NCBI GenBank assembly: GCA_018712245.1
Contig: DVHE01000079.1
Span: 1 to 40,479, forward strand
Reading direction: 5' to 3'
From: Candidatus Avoscillospira avicola
GTDB taxonomy: Bacteria; Bacillota; Clostridia; Oscillospirales; Oscillospiraceae
Length of the DNA stretch: 40,479 bases
Shown piece by piece: positions 15,669 through 23,725 of this stretch. How positions within the stretch are numbered: position 1 is the stretch's first letter; each line of letters starts with the position of its first letter. The notes beneath the pieces were generated by a model that saw only the letters and a list, made by a program, of their open reading frames with translations, was not told where the DNA came from and made no database searches. The position numbers and the translations under genes are program-made.

Positions 15669-15754
15669 AATTATGAAATAATTATGAACAACAGAACCTT
15701 TTGGCGCGAGCGTCGTCATAAGAAGTAGAAATGATTCCCTGAGGAGGTAGCTCC

Positions 15755-16750
15755 ATGCAACAAATCGCAAAACGTCTGCTCTGCTTCACCCTGGCGGTCT
15801 CCGCCGCTGCCGCGCTGACCGCCTGTTCTGTCACACCGCCGCCAGTCCAGCAGCTGGACCCGGTGGAAGTCATGCCCACCCAGGAAACCCCACCGCCGGA
15901 AACCGCCGAGACTGCACCGGAAGCCGACCCGGAAGCCGGCACAGAGATCGACACGACAACCTCTGAACAGGCCACCGATTCTCAGCCGGAGCCGCCCACG
16001 GAGGAAGCCTGCATCCAGCAGGCCCGGGACATCCTCACGGCGCTGAACAAGGCCCCCGGTGCGGGAGAGACGCCCACCGTCACCCGGCAGAACGACGCCA
16101 CCTGGAGCCGGGAAGAAATCCTGGTGGCCTTCGGCGAGAAAGAAGTCTCCTTTGACGGCGGCACCGGCGCGCTGATCGGCGTCCGGGCCTTTGACGACGC
16201 CCGGGACGACACCGCCGCCGCGCCCATGGAGGAATCCGCCGCGCTGGCCGTCGCCCAGGCCTTTTACGAAGCCCTGCCCTACCCCACGGGCTATGTCTAC
16301 TCCAATCTGGACCGCTTTGACGACCACGCCTGGACCTTCTCCTTCAGCCGCAGCTATACGGTAGTGCTGGACGGCGTCCAAACTGCCGTTTTCAACCCCT
16401 ACGAGCAGGTACGCATCGTCATTGACCCCTGCACCGGCCTCTTCCAGCTCTCCAACGCCTTTGACCGCCCGCTGGCCGAGGACGCCGCCCAGGGCCGCGC
16501 GCCGCTGACCCAGGCGGACGCCCAGGCCATCGCCGAGGAAAGCACCACCTTCGCCCAGGACCGCTCCGCCTATGCGCTGACGGCCGCGCTGGGCTGCTGT
16601 CTGCCGTTCCAGGACGGCGGCTCCTATGCCGGCGCGGCCCGGCTGTGCTGGTCCTTCCAGTACGACGGGGAGATCGGCGGCGTCGCCGACTGCTACTGGA
16701 TCGACGTGGACCTATACACCGGCGAGGTGCTGTCCGTCCTGCTCACCTGA
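15755..16750 (+). CDS. Putative lipoprotein of unknown function
   Basis: A 331-residue exported lipoprotein. The signal sequence ends in the lipobox LTAC (Cys24), followed by a long Pro/Glu/Thr-rich, low-complexity linker (about 27-82) and a globular part. The latter has two similar segments ending in WTFSFSR/VIDPCTGLF and CWSFQYDG/WIDVDLYTGEVLSV. This resembles PepSY/YcdB-like repeats that bind or inhibit peptidases, though the similarity is weak. A strong GAGGAGGTAGCTCC site precedes the ATG. Its last 39 nt overlap the convergent MATE gene. It follows the serpin operon but has its own start after a terminator. Confidence 0.75.
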   Translation: MQQIAKRLLCFTLAVSAAAALTACSVTPPPVQQLDPVEVMPTQETPPPETAETAPEADPEAGTEIDTTTSEQATDSQPEPPTEEACIQQARDILTALNKAPGAGETPTVTRQNDATWSREEILVAFGEKEVSFDGGTGALIGVRAFDDARDDTAAAPMEESAALAVAQAFYEALPYPTGYVYSNLDRFDDHAWTFSFSRSYTVVLDGVQTAVFNPYEQVRIVIDPCTGLFQLSNAFDRPLAEDAAQGRAPLTQADAQAIAEESTTFAQDRSAYALTAALGCCLPFQDGGSYAGAARLCWSFQYDGEIGGVADCYWIDVDLYTGEVLSVLLT

Positions 16751-18091
16751 GGCCGGCTCCAGCTGCCGCCGCAGCTTGCCCAGGCACCAATAGGCCGTGG
16801 GAAGCAGGAAGCAGTCGGCCAGCACCCAGGCCGTGGGCGAGCCCAGGCAGGCGCCCAGGTAGCCCAGCCACGGCACCAGCACCAGCGCCACCGCCACCCG
16901 GGCCACCATCTCGGTGACGCCGGAGAGGATGGCCAGGTGGGCATAGCCCATGCCCTGGATGGAAAAGCGGTAGCCGTTGACCAGCCCCAGCGACCAGCTG
17001 GACAGGCCCACCACCAGCAGAAACTGGCGAATCAGGGCGATCAGCGCCTCGTCCGGCGCCTGGAGGAAGAGCATGGAGATTGCCGGCGTGAAGAACCAGG
17101 CCACCGCCACGTACACCGCCGCGAAAATCACCGACAGCAGCACCGTCACCCGGAAGCCGCCGCGGATGCGCGAGAGCCGCCGGGCGCCCACGTTCTGGCC
17201 GGTATAGGTGGCCATGGCCGGGCCCAGGGCCTCAAAGGGGCACTGGAGCATCTGGGCGATCTTGCCTCCGGCTGCCAGGGCGTTGACGTAGGTGGTACCC
17301 AGACTGTTGACGGCGCTCTGGAGCGTGATGCTGCCGATGGCCGTGATAAAATACTGCAGCGCCATGGGGAAGCCGTTGGCCAGAAGCCGCGCCGCCTCCT
17401 GGCCCCGGAAGGCCAGCTCGCCGGGCCGGAAGCGGAAAATGGGCAGCTTGTGGCGGATGTAGAAGAGGCACAGCACGCCGGAAATGCCCTGGGAGAGGTT
17501 AGTCGCCCAGGCGGCCCCGGCCACGCCCATGTGGAAGACCAGGATGAACACCAGGTCCAGCACCACGTTGAGGGCCGCCGCGATGGCCAGGAACAAAAGC
17601 GGGCTCTTGCTGTCGCCCACGGCCCGGATCATCGAGGCCGTCATGTTGTAGAGCATCACCAGCGGGATGCCCCAGAAAATCCGGTAGATGTAGTCGTAGG
17701 CGTAGGCGTACGTCTCCGGCGTGGTGTGCATGGCCGTGAGAATCTCCCGGCAGAACACCAGCACCACCGCCATCACCACCACCGACGCCGCGGCGCACAG
17801 GTAGATGCTGTTGGCCACGTACCGCCGCAGCTGCGACTCGTCTCCCGCGCCGAAGGCGTTGGCCGCCGGGATGCCGAAGCCCATGCACAGGCCGATGCAC
17901 GAGCCCAGCACCATAAAGTTCAGCGAGCCCGTGGAGCCCACGCCGCCCAAGGCGTCCAGCCCCACGAATTTGCCCACGATCATGGTATCCACCAGATTGT
18001 AGACCTGCTGGAGCAGGAGGCCCAGCAGAATGGGAATGATAAACTGCAAAATCACGCCCGTGGGGTTGCCCCGGGTCATATCCTTGGTCAT
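16712..18091 (-). CDS. MATE family multidrug/metabolite exporter
   Basis: A protein of about 459 residues with twelve predicted membrane helices in two related halves. The opening (GNPTGVILQFIIPILLGLL, then QQVYNLVDTMIVGKFVG) is characteristic of the DinF/NorM-like MATE clade common in Clostridia. It should exchange cations for organic compounds across the membrane; the substrate is unknown. The ATG at 18091 is 6 nt from GGAGG. An ATG two codons earlier (18097) directly abuts that site and is less likely. The 3' end overlaps the lipoprotein gene. A sigma-A-type promoter (18238-18211) and a strong leader hairpin (18137-18167) precede it. Confidence 0.9.
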   Translation of the reverse strand: MTKDMTRGNPTGVILQFIIPILLGLLLQQVYNLVDTMIVGKFVGLDALGGVGSTGSLNFMVLGSCIGLCMGFGIPAANAFGAGDESQLRRYVANSIYLCAAASVVVMAVVLVFCREILTAMHTTPETYAYAYDYIYRIFWGIPLVMLYNMTASMIRAVGDSKSPLLFLAIAAALNVVLDLVFILVFHMGVAGAAWATNLSQGISGVLCLFYIRHKLPIFRFRPGELAFRGQEAARLLANGFPMALQYFITAIGSITLQSAVNSLGTTYVNALAAGGKIAQMLQCPFEALGPAMATYTGQNVGARRLSRIRGGFRVTVLLSVIFAAVYVAVAWFFTPAISMLFLQAPDEALIALIRQFLLVVGLSSWSLGLVNGYRFSIQGMGYAHLAILSGVTEMVARVAVALVLVPWLGYLGACLGSPTAWVLADCFLLPTAYWCLGKLRRQLEPASGEQDGQHLAGV

Positions 18092-18136
18092 CGTCATCCT
18101 CCGCCTTTCCCAGGCTTGATATTTGGAATTGGATCT

Positions 18137-18167
18137 CCGCCCGCCGGATCATCAATCCGGCGGGCGG
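18137..18167 (-). promoter_or_regulatory. Hairpin in the MATE gene leader
   Basis: Thirteen perfect base pairs (CCGCCCGCCGGAT, 18137-18149, with 18155-18167) with a 5-nt loop sit in the 5' leader between the promoter and the ribosome-binding site. No U-run follows on either strand, so it is not a simple terminator. It could stabilise the mRNA or take part in attenuation. Confidence 0.45.
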
Positions 18168-18210
18168 TTCATCGCAAAAGCGCGGGCCGAAACGCCCGTT
18201 TGACAAGCTG

Positions 18211-18238
18211 ATTATAGACCCGGCGCGGGAAAAATCAA
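18211..18238 (-). promoter_or_regulatory. Promoter of the MATE gene
   Basis: On the minus strand TTGATT (18238-18233) and a perfect TATAAT (18216-18211) are separated by 16 nt. The predicted start lies about 110 nt before the MATE ATG. Confidence 0.65.
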
Positions 18239-18304
18239 GATGGGAAACAAAGAGGGTTTTTCTGTGTTTTATTTTGAAAATCTGTCTGTTCTGCACAAAG
18301 CGCC

Positions 18305-19192
18305 TTACGCCCGCTCCAGCACCGTCCGGGCGGCGGCGATGAAGTCCCGCATCTGGCTGGTGACGGGGCGGCGCTGGGGATAGCAGACCTGAAAGTAGCG
18401 GTGCATCGGGTAGCCCCGGATGGCCAGCGCCCAGAGGCTCCCCTCCTCCACAGACCGGCTGACGCACCGGCGCGACAGCACCCCCAGCCCCAGGTCGGCG
18501 GCCACCAGCTCCATGATGGCCGTGCTGCTGACCGACTCCCCGGAGACGTGGATGGGAATCTGCGCCGCCCGCATGGCGCTTTCAAAGATGTCCCGGGTGC
18601 CGCTGCCCTGCTCCCGCAGGATGAAGGACTGCTCCAGCAGCTCCTCCGGCTCCACCACCGCCCGGCCCCAGAAGGGATGGCGCGGGCCGCAGATCAGCCG
18701 CAGCTCGTCCTCGGCCACCGGCAGCCGCGCCAGCTTCTCGCTGGTGACGATGCCCTCGATCAGGCCGATGTCCGCCTCGTGGTGGAGAATCCGCCCCTCC
18801 AAGAGCCGGGTGTTCTCCACGTAGAGATAGGGCCGGATGTCCGGGTGGTCGGCCCGCAGCTGGGTGAGGATGCCGGTCAGCAGCGTGTTGCCGATGGTCA
18901 GCGTCGCCCCCAGCCGCAGCTCCCGGATGCCGTGGCTCATCTCCATGGCCCGGGTCAGCCCCTCGTAGCGCTCCACCACCTGCTGGGCCTGCTCCCGCAG
19001 GATCATCCCCTTGGGCGTCAGCACCAGCTGCCGCGCCCCCCGCTGGAACAGCGCCGCGCCGAACTCCCGCTCCAGGTCCAAAATCGTCTGGCTCACCGTG
19101 GACTGGGAGAGATACAAAAGCCGCGCCGCCTCGCTCATCTGCATCGTCTCCGCCACCGCCAAAAAGGTCGTCAGCTGCTTCAGCGTCGCCAT
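18305..19192 (-). CDS. LysR family transcriptional regulator
   Basis: A 295-residue LysR-type regulator. The winged HTH occupies residues 1-60 (LKQLTTFLAVAETMQMSEAA, then LSQSTVSQTILDLEREFG), and a type 2 periplasmic-binding-like effector domain follows from about 90. The architecture resembles CbbR/CysL/YeiE regulators. It is divergent from the CoA-disulfide-reductase/sulfite-reductase genes with 153 nt between, the typical position for a LysR regulator of that operon. In Bacillus, CysL controls sulfite reductase in this way. The effector is unknown. The ATG follows AAAGGGGTGGCGTC. Confidence 0.9.
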   Translation of the reverse strand: MATLKQLTTFLAVAETMQMSEAARLLYLSQSTVSQTILDLEREFGAALFQRGARQLVLTPKGMILREQAQQVVERYEGLTRAMEMSHGIRELRLGATLTIGNTLLTGILTQLRADHPDIRPYLYVENTRLLEGRILHHEADIGLIEGIVTSEKLARLPVAEDELRLICGPRHPFWGRAVVEPEELLEQSFILREQGSGTRDIFESAMRAAQIPIHVSGESVSSTAIMELVAADLGLGVLSRRCVSRSVEEGSLWALAIRGYPMHRYFQVCYPQRRPVTSQMRDFIAAARTVLERA

Positions 19193-19209
19193 GACGCCAC
19201 CCCTTTCTT

Positions 19210-19275
19210 ATCGAAAAATCCGATGGATATATCCGTGAATTCCTATTTTACATCGATAGCATTTCATGGTAAGAT
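19210..19275 (+). promoter_or_regulatory. Promoter and candidate LysR operator sites
   Basis: A plus-strand promoter TTTACA (19247-19252), 17 nt, TAAGAT (19270-19275) drives the redox operon. Upstream and overlapping are dyads suited to LysR binding: ATCG-N7-CGAT (19210-19224), the perfect palindrome GGATATATCC (19225-19234), and ATCGAT (19252-19257) inside the promoter spacer. Their use by the adjacent regulator is inferred from position. Confidence 0.55.
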
Positions 19276-19345
19276 TATACCAAAGAATGCGGCCAAGTCA
19301 ACGCCGCGCGACCCGGAATGGGCATTTTAATAAGGAGACGGTAAC

Positions 19346-20980
19346 ATGAAGATCATCGTTCTCGGCGGCGTGGCCGCCGGCACCAAAACCGCAGCCAAGC
19401 TGAAGCGGGAGGACCCCCAAAGCGAAGTTCTGATTCTCAACAAGGGCAGCGACATTTCCTACGCCGGCTGCGGCCTTCCCTACTATGTGGGCCACGTGAT
19501 CGAGGATCGCGCCCAGCTGATCGTCAACACCCCGGCCAAGTTTGAGGCCCTCACCGGCGCGCAGGTCAAGACCGGCGTGGAGGCCACCCATGTGGACCGG
19601 GAAAAGAAGACCGTCACCGCCGTGGACCTCGCCACCGGCGCAGAGACGGTCTACCCCTACGACAAGCTGGTCATCTCCACCGGCGCCAGCCCCGTCAAGC
19701 CCCCCATCGACGGTGTGGACCTCCAGAACGTCTTCTTTATACGCACGCCCCAGGACGCCGAAGCTCTGCGCGCCCTGGTGGACGGCGGCGAGGTGAAAAA
19801 GGCCGTGGTGGTGGGCGCCGGCTACATCGGCCTGGAAATCGCAGAAAACCTCAGCGCCCGGGGCGTGAAGCCCTTTGTGCTGGACATGGCGCCCCACGTG
19901 CTGCCCGGCTTTGACCCGGAGTTCGCCACCTACATCGAGGGCAAGCTCGCCGACGCCGGCATCCCCGTCGTCACCGGCGTGAAGGTGACGGGCCTGGAGG
20001 GCGAAGACGGCAAGGTCAAGAAGGTCCTCACCAGCAAGAAGGGCTACAAGTGCGACCTGGTGGTCCTCAGCGCCGGCATCCGGCCCAACACCGCCTTCCT
20101 CAATGACACCGGCCTGGAGATGTGCAAGGGCGCCCTCCTCACCAACGAGCTGGGCCAGACCAACGACCCCGACATCTACGCCGTGGGCGACTGCGCCATG
20201 GTCCGCAGCGCCGTGACCGGCCAGGCCGCATGGTCCCCCATGGGCTCCACGGCCAACATCGAAGGCCGCATGGTGGCCGAGAACATCGCCGGCAAGACCC
20301 GCAGCTACCGCGGCTCCCTGGGCACCGCCGTGTGCCAGCTGCCCGGCATCAACGTGGGCCGTACCGGCCTCACCGAGGCCCAGGCCAAGGATGCGGGCTT
20401 CGACCCGGTCAGCGTCGTCACCATCGTGGATGACAAGGCCCACTATATGCCCGGCGCCGGCAGCTTCGTTATCAAGCTGATTGCCGACCGGCAGAGCGAA
20501 AAGCTCCTGGGCGTCCAGGTAGCCGGCAAGGGCGCCGTGGACAAGATCGTGGACATCACCGTCACTGCTCTGATGTGCAAGGCCACCCTCTCCGACCTGG
20601 ACGGCGCCGACTACGCCTACGCCCCGCCCTTCTCCACCGCCATCCATCCCTTCGCCCACACGCTGAATATCCTGCGCAACAAGCTCTCCGGCGCCTTTGA
20701 GACCTTCACCCCCCAGGAGTACGCCGAGGGCAAGGCCGAGGGCTATAAGCTCCTGGACGTCTCCCTGAAGCCCACTATCCCGGGCGCGCCGTATGTGGAC
20801 CTGGTCAAGGTCACCGGCCCGCTGGAGGGCTACGGCAAGGACGACAAGATCCTCCTGGTGTGCAACAAGGGCAAGCGGGCCTACCTGACCCAGAACCGCC
20901 TGAAGTCCTTCGGCTACACCAACACCCGCGTCCTCGAGGGCGGCAACCTCTTCACCGATTTCTCCGATTACGAGGGCTGA
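19346..20980 (+). CDS. CoA-disulfide-reductase-like flavoprotein fused to rhodanese
   Basis: A 544-residue FAD/NAD(P)H oxidoreductase. The FAD-binding N-terminus reads VLGGVAAGTKTAAKLKRE, and the single redox Cys42 lies in SYAGCGLPYY, as in CoA-disulfide and NADH-dependent polysulfide reductases. A second dinucleotide fold starts at VVVGAGYIGLEIAENL and the FAD site IYAVGDCA follows. The last ~90 residues form a rhodanese-like domain with Cys506 in LLVCNKGKRAY as the sulfur carrier. Such fusions reduce persulfide or polysulfide carried on CoA. The following gene is sulfite-reductase-like, so a role in anaerobic sulfur reduction is likely. A clear AATAAGGAGACGGTAAC site precedes the ATG. Confidence 0.88.
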   Translation: MKIIVLGGVAAGTKTAAKLKREDPQSEVLILNKGSDISYAGCGLPYYVGHVIEDRAQLIVNTPAKFEALTGAQVKTGVEATHVDREKKTVTAVDLATGAETVYPYDKLVISTGASPVKPPIDGVDLQNVFFIRTPQDAEALRALVDGGEVKKAVVVGAGYIGLEIAENLSARGVKPFVLDMAPHVLPGFDPEFATYIEGKLADAGIPVVTGVKVTGLEGEDGKVKKVLTSKKGYKCDLVVLSAGIRPNTAFLNDTGLEMCKGALLTNELGQTNDPDIYAVGDCAMVRSAVTGQAAWSPMGSTANIEGRMVAENIAGKTRSYRGSLGTAVCQLPGINVGRTGLTEAQAKDAGFDPVSVVTIVDDKAHYMPGAGSFVIKLIADRQSEKLLGVQVAGKGAVDKIVDITVTALMCKATLSDLDGADYAYAPPFSTAIHPFAHTLNILRNKLSGAFETFTPQEYAEGKAEGYKLLDVSLKPTIPGAPYVDLVKVTGPLEGYGKDDKILLVCNKGKRAYLTQNRLKSFGYTNTRVLEGGNLFTDFSDYEG

Positions 20981-20987
20981 GCCTCCG

Positions 20988-21012
20988 TAGGGGCCGATGC
21001 CCACATCGGCCC
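20988..21012. repeat. REP-like palindrome
   Basis: Perfect GGGCCGATG (20991-20999), CCCA loop, CATCGGCCC (21004-21012), preceded by GTA. It is one of four copies in the window (3236, 15501, 26299). It sits between two probably co-transcribed genes and would form an intercistronic stem-loop. Confidence 0.7.
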
Positions 21013-21101
21013 AACCGCCGTCAGGCGGCTTGCTAATCCATAACACCTGGGCATCGATCCGCACCCTGATCGAGATACAACCTACTACATAAAGGAGAGA
21101 A

Positions 21102-22058
21102 ATGACCATGCCTTGCACCATCAGTCCTCTGGAGATCAAGCGCGTCAAAGCCATGGGCTTCCTCAACAACAAGGGCACCGATCTCTTTAACGCCCGCATC
21201 ATCACCGTCAACGGCAAAATCACCGCCGAGCAGGCCGCCGTCATCGCCGAGGCCGCCAAGAAGTTCGGCTCCGGCGAGGTGGAGTTCACCACCCGCCTGA
21301 CCGTGGAGGTCCGGGGCGTCCACTTCGACAACATCCCCGCCTTCCAGGACTTCATCGCCCAGGCCGGCCTCATCACCGGCGGCACCGGCTCCGTGGTCCG
21401 CCCCGTGGTCTCCTGCAAGGGCACCACCTGCCAGTACGGCCTCTACGACACCTTCGCCCTCAGCGAAGAGATCCACAAGCGCTTCTACCTGGGCTACCAC
21501 AGCGTGAAGCTCCCCCACAAGTTTAAGATCGCCTGCGGCGGCTGTCCCAACAACTGCGTCAAGCCCACCCTCAACGACCTGGGCATCATCGGCCAGCTGG
21601 CGCCGCAGCTGGATGAGGATTCCTGCAACGGCTGCAAGAAGTGCCAGATCGTCAATGTCTGTCCCATGAAGGCCTGCAAGGTGGAGGACGGCTGTCTGGC
21701 CATCGACCCGGAGGTCTGCAACAACTGCGGTCGCTGCGTGGGCCACTGCCCCTTCGACGCGCTGGAGGAGGGCAAGCCCGGCTTCAAGATCTACATCGGC
21801 GGCCGCTGGGGCAAGAAGATCGCCCATGGCCAGCCGCTGCACAAGTTCTTCACCAGCGAGGAAGAGGTCCTCAAGACCGTCGAAAAGGCCATCCTCTTCT
21901 TCCGGGAGCAGGGCAAGACCGGCGAACGCTTCTCCGACACCATCGAGCGCCTGGGCTTTGACTACGTGGAGAAGGAACTCCTCTCCGACGATATCCTGGC
22001 CCGCAAAGACGCCATCCTGGCCGCTGAGCTGCACATGGTGGGCGGCGCCACCTGCTAA
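21102..22058 (+). CDS. Siroheme sulfite/nitrite reductase-like protein with two 4Fe-4S clusters
   Basis: A 318-residue cytosolic iron-sulfur protein of the anaerobic sulfite reductase (AsrC/Dsr-like) group. A ferredoxin-like half-domain (residues 20-90) is followed by candidate siroheme/4Fe-4S ligands: Cys105 and Cys110 in VSCKGTTCQYG, then Cys148 and Cys152 in ACGGCPNNCVKP. Two ferredoxin motifs come next (Cys175-178-181-187 and Cys206-209-212-216). It probably reduces sulfite or a related sulfur species. The electron donor is not encoded here unless it is the flavoprotein upstream. ATG 21102 or 21108 could be the start; both follow AAAGGAGAG. It ends the unit controlled by the divergent LysR gene. 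Confidence 0.85.
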   Translation: MTMPCTISPLEIKRVKAMGFLNNKGTDLFNARIITVNGKITAEQAAVIAEAAKKFGSGEVEFTTRLTVEVRGVHFDNIPAFQDFIAQAGLITGGTGSVVRPVVSCKGTTCQYGLYDTFALSEEIHKRFYLGYHSVKLPHKFKIACGGCPNNCVKPTLNDLGIIGQLAPQLDEDSCNGCKKCQIVNVCPMKACKVEDGCLAIDPEVCNNCGRCVGHCPFDALEEGKPGFKIYIGGRWGKKIAHGQPLHKFFTSEEEVLKTVEKAILFFREQGKTGERFSDTIERLGFDYVEKELLSDDILARKDAILAAELHMVGGATC

Positions 22059-22066
22059 AGCGCAGC

Positions 22067-22308
22067 AAATTTCAAGAAAAACCTGCTTGCCGTCAGCAAG
22101 CAGGTGAGACTGTCAAAAAACTATGATATAAGCCTCCGCGCCAGAGCAGCGGGGGATGGGTAACAGGGGGCAAAGAGCCCCCTGCACGTTCAATCAGGGT
22201 GTTTTTGCAACTTTATGAAAGTTGCAAAAACTAGGGCAGCGTGGCGAAAACACTTTTTCGACACGCTGCCCTGCTTGCCGGCAGCAAGCAGGAGTTTTCT
22301 TGAAATTT
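22067..22308. mobile_element. MITE-like element built from nested hairpins
   Basis: A 242-bp unit bounded by ~38-bp inverted repeats: 22067-22104 matches the reverse complement of 22270-22308 (AAATTTCAAGAAAA, then CCTGCTTGC hairpins). Inside are an 8-bp hairpin (22164-22184, CAGGGGGC), a perfect 14-bp hairpin (22201-22231, GTTTTTGCAACTTT) and a 17-bp near-perfect hairpin (22233-22272). It has no ORF. It resembles a miniature inverted-repeat element or a structured RNA. Confidence 0.6.
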
Positions 22309-22369
22309 ATAACTGAAATGGCCTTTAGGGGCTACCGCGGAAGGATTCAGAGTCCATCGTGGTTATCTC

Positions 22370-22405
22370 CGTCCGTGTCCGGCTGCCTCGCAGCGGACAC
22401 GGACG
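22370..22405. terminator. Stem-loop between convergent genes, possible terminator
   Basis: Sixteen base pairs with one bulge: CGTCCGTGTCCG (22370-22381) and CTGC (22383-22386) pair with GCAG and CGGACACGGACG (22390-22405) around a CTC loop. There is no U-run on either strand, so termination is uncertain. It lies between the sulfite-reductase-like and XRE genes. Confidence 0.4.
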
Positions 22406-22437
22406 CCGGGAAAAGCGCTGCGCGCCCGGGACGACGC

Positions 22438-23055
22438 TCACCGGGCGCTGCCAATCCTTTTCCGCCTTCTCCCCCGGCGCAGCGCCCAGATGCCCAGTCC
22501 CAGCAGCACCGCGCCGCCCAGCGCCTTGAGAACCGGCGTCAGCAGGGGGAACAAGAACAGATTGGCGCTGCCCTGCGCGATGTCCATCACCACATCCTCC
22601 GCGCCGTTCAAAGAATCGTAGACATAGGTTCCCAGCCCCTCGGTGGTTGCGCCGGCTGCCGCCTCAATCCAGCCGCGCACCATGCCGCGCAGGAGCAGCA
22701 GCAGGGCGGCTTCACCCAGGCCCCAGGCCAGCAGCGCGCCGCCGCCCACCAGCCCGCCCCACTGCAAGCTCTCTTCCCACACGGGTCTTTCGCGCCGGGC
22801 CGCCGCGGGCTCTGCCTGGCTCTCCCCCTGAGGCTCCGCCTGAGGCGCCGACTGCGTCGCATCGCCCTTGACCAGCTCGTCCAGGCTGACGCCGTAAAGC
22901 TCCGAAAGGCGTAGGAGCTTCTCCACCTCCGGCACCGCCTCGTCTCGCTCCCACTTGCTCACCGCCTGGCGGCTGACGCCCAGCTTTTCCGCCAGGGCGT
23001 CCTGGGAGAGCCCCTGGCGCTGGCGCAGCCGCTGGAGCCGATTTCCCAATGTCAT
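22438..23055 (-). CDS. XRE-family regulator with C-terminal membrane segments
   Basis: A 205-residue protein. Residues 4-62 are a canonical Cro/C1 HTH (GLSQDALAEKLGVSRQAVSK, then WERDEAVPEVEKL). An acidic Ala/Glu-rich linker (about 65-90) connects to two or more hydrophobic segments (around GGLVGGGALLAWGLGEAALL and LFLFPLLTPVLKALGGAVLL) and a basic tail (RRGRRRKR). It may be a membrane-tethered regulator responding to an envelope or membrane signal, as often annotated in Clostridia. Its target is unknown. The ATG follows AAGGAGGGATCGACC. Confidence 0.82.
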   Translation of the reverse strand: MTLGNRLQRLRQRQGLSQDALAEKLGVSRQAVSKWERDEAVPEVEKLLRLSELYGVSLDELVKGDATQSAPQAEPQGESQAEPAAARRERPVWEESLQWGGLVGGGALLAWGLGEAALLLLLRGMVRGWIEAAAGATTEGLGTYVYDSLNGAEDVVMDIAQGSANLFLFPLLTPVLKALGGAVLLGLGIWALRRGRRRKRIGSAR

Positions 23056-23176
23056 GGTCGATCCCTCCTTGGTTTTGGTGGTTCCATCCTAGCACACAGC
23101 GCGGTGGCAAGAAAGCAGCTTGGGCTGGAACTTCCGCAACCTGCAGTTGCGGCGGGGATTTCTACCGAAAAAAATC

Positions 23177-23596
23177 TTAAAAATCCAGCAAATTCAGCCC
23201 GATAGCGTCGCTGTAGCGACGGTCCACCCGGCCCGGCAGCGTCCGAACCGTCAGCTCCGCCGTGGCGCTGACCACGGCCCGCTTCAAATGCCCGCCCAGG
23301 ACGCGGCCTGCCCCGTCTCCGGCGGCGGCGTGGAGATGGAGGTACGGCGCGCCGTCCATCTGGGTGATGGTTCCGGTGAGGGAGATCAGCTCCATGGGCT
23401 GGGCGAAGGTATTGGTATAGTAGACCTTTTTCACCGTGTCAAAGACGCAGACCTCCAGCTCCTTCAGCGCCCCCAGGCCGCCTACCTCCGCCAGCAAAAT
23501 CCCCTCGGCGGCGGCCAGCGCGCCCAGGGCGGCGAGAATCTCCTCCTCCGGCTCTAAGCGCAGGAGATACGTGTCGGCATACTTTTGATATTGCAC
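23177..23596 (-). CDS. PPC/DUF296 domain protein
   Basis: A 139-residue single-domain protein of the PPC (plants and prokaryotes conserved, DUF296) family. The fold-defining region YLHLHAAAGDGAGRVLGGHL (85-104) carries the conserved His87/His89 and His103, proposed metal ligands. These trimeric proteins are often annotated as DNA-binding, but bacterial roles are unproven. The GTG at 23596 is 8 nt from GGAGGG. A strong promoter lies at 23624-23652. It is monocistronic between a convergently placed XRE gene and a divergent amidohydrolase. Confidence 0.82.
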   Translation of the reverse strand: MQYQKYADTYLLRLEPEEEILAALGALAAAEGILLAEVGGLGALKELEVCVFDTVKKVYYTNTFAQPMELISLTGTITQMDGAPYLHLHAAAGDGAGRVLGGHLKRAVVSATAELTVRTLPGRVDRRYSDAIGLNLLDF

Positions 23597-23623
23597 GGAA
23601 TATCCCTCCCAAGGTTTTTTGTC

Positions 23624-23652
23624 AGTATATCACACCTGAAAGCCCCTGGCAA
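23624..23652 (-). promoter_or_regulatory. Promoter of the PPC/DUF296 gene
   Basis: On the minus strand TTGCCA (23652-23647), a 17-nt spacer and TATACT (23629-23624) form a near-consensus sigma-A promoter about 30 nt before the GTG start. Confidence 0.7.
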
Positions 23653-23725
23653 TCGCGCCAACTGCGCATAAGCCGGCGCCGCCGGGCGAAACTACCCATA
23701 CACGCTGCACAAGGAGGTTTCAACC

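Noticed and set aside
22164-22308. Regularly spaced hairpins as a possible CRISPR array
   Set aside because: The hairpins differ in sequence and spacing, there are no repeated spacer units, and no cas genes are near.
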